Origin: Anas platyrhynchos
Lineage: Eukaryota; Chordata; Aves; Anseriformes; Anatidae
NCBI RefSeq assembly: GCF_047663525.1
Contig: NC_092587.1
Span: 37,439,001-37,503,000 of the forward strand
DNA length: 64,000 nt
Direction of reading: 5' to 3'
In this document: piece after piece, positions 1 to 13,534 of the stretch
Position numbering within the stretch: the stretch's first letter is position 1
Layout of the letters: the number at the start of each line of letters is the position of its first letter
Program-made: the position numbers and the translations under genes
The notes under the pieces: model-generated
What the model was told of the DNA's origin: nothing
The model's database searches: none
What the model saw: the letters and a program-made list of their open reading frames with translations, nothing else

Positions 1-3302
<3,302 letters not shown>

Positions 3303-4988
3303 AGCTTTGGTTTTCTGGAGACTGGGAATATCGGGAAGGAGAACAAATATTTCAGTATGCGTTGGTTCCAGAATGCACGAAATCGCCTCATCCGTTTTGA
3401 GCCATGGTTTTAGTTGAACTGCCGGGACGGTCGCTCTGTAACCGGGACAAACTGATTGAATTATGTGACGTGCCAGGGTTTGCCCAGCGTGGTCTGGCCT
3501 ATCACTTTTAATTTAAATGGTCACTTAAAAAAAAAAAAAGAATGCGGCACACTTCAAATTGCTGTGGAAATTTTACGAAAGTAATTATGTTTTTTTGCAT
3601 ACCAAACGAAATCGCGATGGCTGCTGGACTGAGAGAGAAGGAGAGAAGTCCTCTTGCCTTTGTGACCGTGCCAGTATTTATGGTTGTGAGGAAACTCGGA
3701 GGCACTTTAATGCAGACGTGCTGGTGTGTAATGACGCTTCCTCCTTTTTGTCTGGTGGATGATGACGAGGGCAAGCACCTTGTTTTGTTGTTCTAGGCAG
3801 GGCTGCCAAACTCATTCCTGTTTCTTACATCCTTTCTTCCGTGTGCTTGACTCGAACACACTGACGAGTTTCGGCTAAAGAAATGAGAGAAAATTACTGG
3901 AGGAGGGAGACATTGGAAGACGGTGAAGCCTTGGGCCAAGCTGTAGAAAAGCAGGAAAACGGTTCTGAGCTGTTGATCTTAAATTTTGCTTCTGCTCTGT
4001 CAGGACGTTAACAAATTCATCGGGGATTTCAGAAATCGTGTTGCTGCTTCGTGATTTTCCCTGTGCCAAAACCCAGGCTGGACACGAGATCTTGTACGTA
4101 CTCGCGAGCCTAATCAAATCTCCGATTTTACAGTAATAATCGCCAAATATTTTGCAGCCCGTGCTAAAAACATTCCCAGAGGAATCTTTGGGAAGGTCCC
4201 AGCCTGCAGCAGGAGTGAGGGCTGCGCGGTTCCCTGCTGCCAGCAGCCCACCTCCTGCCCCAGGAACCTTAGGCAGCATCCGTGCATCTCTCTGGTTTCG
4301 GGGATCACTGCCAGGTGCCCGGGCAGTGCCAGCAAGGCAGCAGTCACCCACCAGAGAGGCCCCAAAAACGTGTCCAAGGGACTGAGGAGAGCGCGAGGTG
4401 GGACCTACTTCTGCTCTAATTCGGGAGCGCTTTGAAAATTACTTCATGCCGGTAGCGAGCACTGATTTTTGACAGCATGGGAGGAAGGAGAAGTTGAGCA
4501 CTGTTCTATTTTAAAAAGGGAAGGAGAAATAAAAGCTCTCGGTAAGTCTGGTGGAAGCATATGCTCGCTAGATTCGCGAGGTTCGAATCGATCTGCGGCA
4601 TCTTGCTCCTTACGCTCTGGAGTTTATTTTGCCTTCATCTACCTCTAGCAGATTTAAGGAGGGGAATTACGTGAACAGAAACAGGTGTTTGAGTTGTGCA
4701 GCCATCAAGAGAAATATTTAATTCCTCTGAGCTAAGTCTTCACGTAAGAACCAACGTAGACCTGACGCTCATAAGTTATTTATTCTGTTACAGCATTCGT
4801 GGTTTAAGAAACAGTAACTTCTCTGTGCAACCTCAGCTTAGGCTGTAATACTCCATAACATTTCAGAGTCAGAAATACCCCAGTAACTTCACGTCTTTAC
4901 CGACTGTGTCCTAGCCGTTGTACTGGTCCAAGGGTAGTTTTTAATGCATTTTTGTAATTCTATAATTAGTTTAAAAATCCAGCCTGGA

Positions 4989-5042
4989 CTGCTGAAGGAT
5001 GTGTTCAGACAGGACAGGCTCTGGATGCACATCCTTCAGTAG
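4989..5042 (+). repeat. 15-bp hairpin in the SLC35E3 3' UTR
   Basis: CTGCTGAAGGATGTG pairs with CACATCCTTCAGTAG (14 Watson-Crick pairs plus one G-U in RNA) around a 24-base loop. The loop can itself form a CAGA/TCTG mini-stem. Confidence 0.75.
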
Positions 5043-5397
5043 GTACACTACGAAAGCCATTTGCATTAATTTGTGCTGTGCACAAGTTCTCCTAAAACAC
5101 AGACCACAGAGACTCTGACGGGTAGCGAACAGTGAGTTTTAAGCCTTGATGACGACAGTATTTGGGATGGGACTGGAGTGTGGCAAAACGAACAAAAAAG
5201 ATGCCTGAAAATACAAAAGGCGCTGCAGGGAGGGGAGCAGATCTGCAGGAGAAGGGCAATAGCACAGTGTGAAGCAAAACGCTGTAAATACAGCCCGTTT
5301 CTGGAACGTCCAAGTCTCGAAGGTCAATTAGGTGGTGTGATTTTTTTTTGCATATGTTCAAGAGCTCTCCTTTGAGATTCACCGGTTGTACCTAACA

Positions 5398-5403
5398 AAT
5401 AAA
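5398..5403 (+). terminator. Polyadenylation signal, probable end of SLC35E3 mRNA
   Basis: AATAAA followed by a T/GT-rich downstream element. Cleavage would fall near 5415-5425. An upstream AATAAA at 4528 could give a shorter mRNA. Confidence 0.55.
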
Positions 5404-8400
5404 GTATCTTGAACTTTTTCTTTGTTGTGTGGTTCAAAGTGTTGAATTCGGGAGGCTCTTTATGTGTGTTGGTTCTTTGGATACCGTACGTGGGGTGGGA
5501 ATAAAGGTTTAACCACTGGGCTGACAGCTGCTTGTTGAGGGGGAGAACAGCTCTCATCTCTTTTCATCTCCTGCTCGAATCGCCTGCACCTGAAGGGTAT
5601 AGGTGTGTGTAAGGCAGTGATGCCACTCAGGTTTCTGTCTGTAATTTTTGGAGCTGGCACGTCTTAGGGCTGAGCTTGTGAGGGATGCGGGAGGCTGCGT
5701 GCCTGCCCTCCCTGACACACAGACCCACCTGGAGGTGCGCACGTGCCTGCACGTTCAGAAGCTGCCTGGCTGCCTTTATTCACCCCTGCTCAACCTCCCC
5801 CAAAACATTGGCACCAGCCAACCCCTTCCCTTACAGACCAGCTTATGGGGAGTTTGTGGGAATGAATCCTGGGGTAGGTTGTAAAACAGTAAAAAGGAAG
5901 GAAAGGGTGAAAAGGACTTTCAGGTTGAACCATTGTACTGCAAGTGCTGTGATAATATGCTTAGCCCAACTTTCGAATCCTGAGGTAAGTGCAGAGTTTT
6001 AGAAAATTTGCTGATGCTTACCCAGGGGCAGAGTCGCTTGCTCTGCTTTTTGCTGCATCGCTTTAATATGTGTTCATGCCATTTGTATGTATTCAGTTCA
6101 GTTTGGGCTTCCACGGAAGAGAAATCAGAGTCTCAACATCTTTAACAACGTGTACGAACCATGGTATTTACTTTCTGTTTTGACTTCATATTTTATGTAT
6201 GACTGAGCTGTAGTAACAAGTTGGACTTTGGTCCTTTTCTGCTCGCAAGTGCTTTGCTGCCTGTGTTAGCTTGTTTTTTACTTTACAAAGTTCCCATTGC
6301 TGTAGTTGCAGGGTAAAAGCTAGCACAGATACGAGGGTGGCATTTAAAAATCAGAGCAGATCCAGATGGTTCTGTGAAAAACATGAGTCACTGATGGCAG
6401 AGTTATCCTAGCTAACCCTGTCCCTGCAAGTACTCTGTAATGCATCCACCAGGTTTTCTCATTTTCCCCAGAGGACGGGAAGCTGCCTTTGCTCACACAC
6501 AGACTCTGGGCTCAGAGCTCTGTGTCACCCCCACCTTTGGTAACTCAGCATTTTTTTGACGGATTTTGTGTCTGGTTTTGTGTAAGCTCTTGCAGGCTCC
6601 GGGAGGCAGCACAGCAGAGGAGTTTTCCTGTTGACGGGCGAGCGGCTGCGCTCTCGGGTGTGAGGTCGGAGGAGAAAGCTGTGCTTATGCTCAGCATATG
6701 AAAAGGGGGCTTGTCCTCCAGGAAGCCTACCTTCAGGACAGAGCGTCAATTCAGCAGCAGTATATCCTCCTCTGTCTCCCGTCAGGAAATGAACGCCCAG
6801 CAGCGGCTGAAGCAACCTTTAACTAGTGTGGGCTGCCCCTGGATTTCCTTAAACTTTTTTGGAAGTATTATCCACTCAATGCAGGTTAAGTATTAAGGTA
6901 AACATTCATTTTGATAGTGTTCTACATAGTAGGAACTTCAGAAGAGCGTTTCATAACATTTGGGAGTACAGCTAAGGTCTGACCCACGTCCACTTTGTCA
7001 CATCTTCAATACCTATCAAAAGGCAATGATGGATTTCTTAACTGGCTGTGTGTATTTGTCCGGTTGGGCTGTTGAGAAGAGACAGTGCTGTGCTACCAAA
7101 CACTGACATGCTGTTAGTGTACAGAGCAGCGATTTAGAAACATCCAGTGGCATATTGCTGCAGGTCAGGGAGGGAGAAGGCTCACTGATAGGCGAGAGCT
7201 TTTCATCTTCTTGGGTTTTGACAGCAACCAAGAGACTTTAAGGGAATTCAGAGAGCAGGCCTGACTGTCCCTCAATTTACCTTTCATATTAAGATTTTTC
7301 TCCCAAGAAGTTGGTTCTGCTCCCAGTTACACAGCTGGTATCTTACCTAGCTTTTAAAGAAGCATATTTGGGGTTACAGACCTGCGGTGTTTGTTTAGGT
7401 TGTGTTTTGTTTTGTTTTTTTCTCCTAAAATTTTATCATAGCCATTCATAACCCAGCTTCCCTGATCGATGAGAAACAAACGTGAGGAATGCTGAATACA
7501 TGAAAGGTAGACTGGATAGGTGGTGAAGACGTGCTGTGTTTCACAGAACATCACTCTCCTAACCGTTGAGATGCATCCCTTTCGTTTTGTTCCCCGAGCA
7601 TTGTCATGTAGATGCCCAGAAGCACCACGATCTGTTGCATACAAATCCTCTTCCTGCTGGTGCTCTCTCTGGTAGCTGCTCAGCCTCCCATTTGACAGCT
7701 CAGTTGCTGCAGAGATGATTAGGATGACATTAGGATGTCAGCTGCCGAAGGTTAAGAACATAACGTGAAAAACCATCCTCATAAGCTGATACAATCTTGG
7801 GTAACGAGAAATTTGTTCTAAAACACAGACATCTTACCAAAAAGACCCCTGGGGAGAGGTGTGGGTTTCTCTCTGGACAAATGTTGTAACAAAGTGCAGG
7901 AGTTGAATTGTGTGAGTTCTTGCTGTGCTGCGGTAGCTGACAAATTTAGTTTCAAGCATTCTTTAGTAATACTCAGACATAAATGCCATGCAAAAAAAAA
8001 TGAATAGCTGGATTCAGGCAGTATAAAATCTTTGCCAGACCCATCCCACAGCGATGGGTAACCTCCCCGAGAGAAGGGAGCTGCTGTTCCTCCTCCCGTT
8101 CGCTCAGCAATGCTCAGAAGCTGCCCTGTGTGTTCAGCCCTATCAGCTGGTGGAGTGGAAACCCCTCACCTCTCCCTGAGCTGCAGTAAAAAGTAACACA
8201 AATGCCATCAGCTTGTGCTGCAGTGCCCGGGCAGCCCTGCTGCAGGGGATCTGGCCCAGCCCGAAGCAGCCTGTGCTACAACAGGAACTGATGAAAGGGG
8301 AAAGGCCGGCCCGTCTCGTTGCTTTGGCTGAAAACAATTACTCATCTCTTCAAAATTTAGTCTTCGTTACTTCCCTGTAGGCGGTCCGTCAGAAAGCTCC

Positions 8401-11400
8401 CTTTCCTGTTTCACTCTGCCCTTTCTGTATCATGTGTGAAGATGCAACGTTTTAGGGAATTTGGCAGTCGAGACAGGAATTGTATTCACTGCTCGCGTAA
8501 ATGCACTGACCTCACGTGCAGCCTGTCAGAAAAGCCCAGGATTATTTTTAGTCCTGTGTATGGCTGTGTCACGTCCAGGAAGTACGGGGAGGAGGAGATC
8601 TCTGCTTGAAGCACAGCAGGAGAGTGTAATTTTTCATGATCTTTTTGTGTGTGTATTTACCTCCTTGTGGAGTGCAGGCTGAGCAGCAAACTTGTTTAAA
8701 GGAGTGTACTGGGTCTGGCAAAACCACCACAAGGAGCTCTCTTCTGGCCGAGGGAAGCACGTGGAGCAGTCCTGGCTACTGGGACCCCCAGCACAGGGGG
8801 GGCTGTGTGTTTGAAATAAAAAAGAGAGACTGGATTAAGAGAAAACTGGGAGCAGTTCTCAGCACATACACATCTAGGCAGGTTTTAAAATATAGGGTCT
8901 AAGCTTAGATCCCTAACTCCACAATTAGGCATCCGAAGAGCAGGGCTGGATTTGTCAGTGTGAACTCATTCCCTTTCGGTTGTACTTTCTGGAGAATGGC
9001 ATGTGCTCAGCATTTCCAGAAACGGAGCTGCATAGCTGACAAGCTTGACATTTTTTGGTCTCTGAATAAATGAAGTATGCTGCTTAACAGAGAGCCAGAG
9101 TCCTTGTTCTGCTGCCTTACCCTGCCTGTAATGTTTTTATCTTTCTAACAGAACATTTGCATTCCTTTCCTTTTTTATATATATTTTTTTCCTGTTGTTG
9201 TGCAACTAGATGCAGTGACTGAAAAGGTTTTGTTTTACAGTACGCTGGAGTTGCACAGTAAAAACTTTTATTAAGATCTTGTGATTTATTTACAAGTGTG
9301 CGTGTTGAATCCGTTCAGGTTTCTGTCTCTGGGCTGAGTGGAAAAACCCCTCATGCTATAAAACATCAACTGTTGTAGAATAAAATGCTCCTCCCCAGGG
9401 AGTGGAGAGGCAATATGAAGGTGTTCTGGGATCAGGCTGGTTTGCTTGTTAAATATGTTTCTCATGGTGGTTACTCAAAGGCTGGTTTCCTATTTCTTAG
9501 TCCAGCTGAAAGGAGAAACTGACAGCAGGGGTCACACGTTCTTTAGGAAATTGTGACAGGTTTCTGAAAACACATGATCTCGCTTTTCTAAGGGCAATAT
9601 GACTCTGCTGATCAGGATAAAAAATCTCCCAGTGCTTTGCTGACCCTGAGGTGGTGCAGGGGATGGGCACACGGGAGGCTGATGTTGAGCTGCTCAGCGC
9701 CCACCCAACGCTGTTTTTGTAGACCTAGGTGTGAGGCTACAGAACCGGCTGCCTTTGGTTGTGGTTCAAACCTCATCTGGGATGCCGAAGGGAGAAATTC
9801 ACACGTAAATGAAGCAGCAAATGGACTGGCAGGTCTCTGTTCTCCCTGCCCGCTGTATGGAGGGAAGGTCTTTGGGAAGTTTGTGTGTCGGTCCCGCTTT
9901 TCAGCCTGCTCCATTGAGCTGAACGAGTCTGTGCTGCATCAGCTGCTTCTGCTTCCCTGAAGACAGCTTTACTCATCTGAGAGCCTGTAATAATTCACAG
10001 TGTGTCACACAAGCTAGAAATCATTGAGATATTACTTCTAAAGGCTGGTTAACTTCCTAATCGCTGTCACGTGTCCCTCAGCGAGCCAGGATTTAAATAT
10101 CTTGTAGTTAAATATTCTCGGTGGTTTTGGAACTGTGTAAAGGTGAGATGAGCAGCCCCCTGCTCTCAGGAGCTTCCTTTTAAAAATACGTGTAGGTCAA
10201 TATGAACAAAGATGTGTAAAGAAATTGTTTTAGGATGTGACATCCTTATTTAGTAGGAGCATTTAACATATTTGGGCTATAAATGAATGAAATTAAACCT
10301 CTGGAAACATCTACAAAAACAATTTGCCAGGATTGGGTCGTAGCAGAGGAAAAAGCACTGTTTGCATTGAAAACTGGGATGAAAAACAAGCGAAAATGGA
10401 GGGCTGATACACGTACAGAGTGTAGATAAAACCATGCTGTGTTCTGAGTTTTACTGCAGTTACCTTTTTGGTCTTGCATAAAGTAACTGCGTGGCTGCGT
10501 GGACCAGGAGGACAGCGATGAGAGACAGCAGCGCTCCCCAGCTACTTGTGGCTTCTCCTCTTCCAGAGACTATTTTCCTTTCCCGTCCGTGTCAGCAAAG
10601 AGGAATGTGTGCCTGTGCTGTGCAACCCTTTGAGCTACAGCTTCACACAAATTGTGAATCGAACCCACCGAGATGTGGCAGTGATCCCCCCTGCTCTGTG
10701 TGTTGCAGGGGCAGTGACTTTGGCTAAGAAAGTGCAGTCATCAGCAGAGGGAAGTGATGGCTTGGGCTGGAGTGACTTTATTTGCTAGCTCTGCTTGCTC
10801 AAAGCTGCAATAACAACAGCAAACCATGCCTGCTACTAGGCAAAGAAATACCAAGGTCGTGGTTTTGGAATTGCATGGGAAGAAAGCTCCAGGAGCCTTG
10901 CAAAGATAGCTGCATGACGAGGGAGAATTCCCTTAAGCTGCTGTGCAAGTGGAATGCAAAATCCACACCTGAGAGGTGCTCTCTGCATTGCAGGATGTGC
11001 ATTTCCAAAGAAGTTCCCACCAAAGCGAACAGGTTCATCCTGAAGTACAGAGTGAATGAGCTGTAAAACAGAACAGTCTGCAAATTACCATCAGAAGTGT
11101 CTTTGTGGACACAATCAACCCAAGGTATCTTGCAAAGAGAGCTTTCGGCTCCCTTGCAGCACAGCAGCAGCTGGATAGGGCCAGCTGAAGCAATTCTCAG
11201 GGGTAGTACGCACTCTGCTACCACAGCTGAAAGAATGATGTGGGTGATCTACTTGGGTGTTATCATGGATGCTGTGAAACCAGCTGAATGACTTTTTCAT
11301 CTGCAATCAGAGTTTGTGTCCTGCTTTTCCAGTGCCATCAATGGGTTTGTGAAATTTTTTTTCGTTTATTTCAAAAAGAGATTTTATTTGCATATTTAAG

Positions 11401-11410
11401 ATGAGGAAAA

Positions 11411-11413
<3 letters not shown>

Positions 11414-11442
<29 letters not shown>
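11414..11442. repeat. A29 homopolymer tract
   Basis: A run of 29 A residues preceded by an AT-rich stretch. No AATAAA or gene-like sequence sits directly upstream, so a processed pseudogene is not supported. Confidence 0.9.
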
Positions 11443-11444
<2 letters not shown>

Positions 11445-12971
11445 ATTCTCCAGCAGATGGCAGAATCACTGACAAAACCCTCACTGACGAACCTTACAAA
11501 GCCAGCAGTCTAAGTAAGGCTGAGCGAGGCAAGGTTTGTAAGCCGAGTAATGTCTGTCAGACCTGGGGAGGTGGCACAAAACCAACGCAGTGACCTACGC
11601 ATCCTTCAAAAATGTATATACCAGTCGCACTGGCAACTCTACAACCTCTTCTCTGCAAACCTCGCCTTGCTAATAAGGATGGTTGATGTTATCCTCCTCT
11701 GTATTGCCCACTGTTAATTAGAAAGAGGTTTCGGTTTGTAGGGCAGCAGGGGTAAGGGATTCCCCTTCATTTTTCTGCTCCATATTTAGTCAGAAAAAAA
11801 AAATATTCTGGAACAAAAACAAGTCACCAGCAAGAGCCACGTATCTTGATCTTGTTCAAGTTTCTGTAGTGCAGCTGGACCCATCAGAGCCCTCCTCCAG
11901 CTAAAACACGCTGGAAACCAGTACCAGGTGACTCTCAGATGGGAGCTGTGAAAAACTAAAGCTCTACAGTAAAGCAAGAGAGGCAGGGTGTCAAGCATAT
12001 GGATATTAAAATGCTAGTAAAGAAGTAAACCTTCCAGCTATCTGCTTCTGTATTGATCCAGTTCTAGAGAATTTTTTACACATAATTACAGAAAAATTAA
12101 GACATGTAAGAGTATTTGCAGAACGCTTTACAAGATCTTTATATGATTTTTTTTTTTTTTTGTATGTTTGGAGACCGTATGTTTTAAATAGACCTTGGAA
12201 ATACTAACAAAATCTGAAAAGCAGCAATGACAAGGAGGGGAGAAGGAGACAAAGAACATGCAGGTATGAGAAGAAAGACACCAAAGGAAGCAAGTGGAGA
12301 AATCAAGAGGGGTATGTAAAAGAGCACAGGAACTCCAGAATGCCAAACTCCACTTCATTAATTTCTCACTGCAGCTTTGAGAGTGGCAAATGTATGTAAG
12401 AGCTTCCCCATGATTCAAGAGAAGTCTGTGACTGTCATGTTCCAGGGCTTTGTCACCCAAGTTGGCACAAGCAGATGAATCATCAAAGCTGTTGTAACTG
12501 ATGCAGAAGTGCCTGCTACATCCCTTTGGGTCACAAAATCCCTCCCAGGGACACCCAGCTGTCTTCTCAGCCAGCTCAAGCACCTGTGCTCAGCTCCTTG
12601 CACCTGGCCTTACAAGTCTGCCACAGAAAAAGTGTGGGGTTTTTGTTGTTGTTTTGTTTTGGTTTTGTCTCTGTGGTTACTCATAATTGAAGGAGAAATA
12701 TTTTTTTGCAGAAAACCCCAAGATCTTTAGAGACATTTGCCTGTTCTGTTAAAGCACAGAAGTGTTTCCTGCTTTGTTCTCCCTTTACAGTCATGGTCTG
12801 TTAATTCCGGGACGTGAGGTTTAGTCTCTACTTCACAACCCCTTTTTTTACCAGGCATTTGAATAGGAAAAAGGATCTGTGAGATGTACTGAGTAGCTGC
12901 AGAATGGTAAATTGATACAGCTGATACACGGGTGGAGCCTAAATGCTGGAGGCTAAATAGGAGCCTCCTGT

Positions 12972-13033
12972 GTTTTTTGTTTTGTTTTGTTTTGTTTTGT
13001 TTTGTTTTGTTTTGTTTTGTTTTGTTTTGTTTT
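12972..13033. repeat. (TTTTG)n pentanucleotide microsatellite
   Basis: About twelve near-perfect TTTTG units. Read on the minus strand the array gives a K-T-K-Q-N repeat inside a 123-codon ORF, which is an artefact of the repeat. Confidence 0.95.
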
Positions 13034-13534
13034 AGGCCAGTAACCTTGGTGAGAACAAGGAACAAACTGTCAGGACCAGCGGAAGGAAGTGGTCCCAACC
13101 AGGGACATTAAGAACATCAGTGAATAAACATTTTTCATCACATCCTTAACATTCACTGATATGAATACGCCATAGCGATAAGGTAGTTAGACAATCCTGG
13201 CCAGCGGAGAGCAAGATGACTAGTTACATCCTTTGTGGACACCTAAGTACAGAAAAGCCATGCATGTGGCTGCAGGAGATAAACCACATGATCACCCGTA
13301 AACAAAAATGAAGTTCAAAGAGATTTCAGAAATATAAATCTTCTTTGCTAGAACAAGTAATCCGGGAAAGGGTCGCTCAGGATGGAATTACAATGTGTGG
13401 CCCACTTCAGCTGTATGGTAACTAGGCTGTCTGAATGCTAGGCTGGCTGAAGAAGATTCTCTGTATAAATCACGTGTAACTCCCCTTCAGATCTCTCTTT
13501 TAATCAGAACAGTAATACACCACTGGAAACATCA

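Larger units (their letters stand above)
3303..5420 (+). other. SLC35E3: SLC35E3 3' UTR, inferred
   Basis: No further conserved coding follows the stop. Two AATAAA hexamers exist on this strand, 4528-4533 and 5398-5403. The second is followed within 20 bases by a GU-rich stretch (TTTGTTGTGTGGTT) and is the better end. A 15-bp hairpin lies at 4989-5042. Short ORFs in this stretch overlap in several frames and look non-coding. Confidence 0.55.
5421..13534. other. Intergenic stretch without recognised gene
   Basis: I find no conserved protein segment. ORFs of 60-150 codons occur on both strands, for example 10799-11224 (-) and 12128-12583 (-), but they have no recognisable similarity, no matched splice sites and overlapping open frames. 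The notable contents are the A29 tract (11414-11442) and the TTTTG array (12972-13033). Confidence 0.5.

Noticed and set aside
4580..4605. GGTTCGAATCG resembles a tRNA B box
   Set aside because: The flanks do not form a T-arm stem, and no A box or acceptor stem is present at the right distance.
10528..10788. Strong-looking acceptor (CTCCTCTTCCAG) followed by two overlapping open frames on the plus strand
   Set aside because: No matching donor or partner exon, two frames equally open, and no similarity recognised.
10799..11224. 141-codon minus-strand ORF
   Set aside because: No splice or start context, no similarity, and rich in Leu/Ser as random antisense frames are. Not supportable as a gene.
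11360..11442. A29 tract as the tail of a processed pseudogene
   Set aside because: No gene-like sequence, no polyadenylation signal in position and no visible target-site duplication.
12128..12583. 151-codon minus-strand ORF
   Set aside because: Cys/Ser/Phe-rich composition without domain, no conserved segment, and T-tract at its end.
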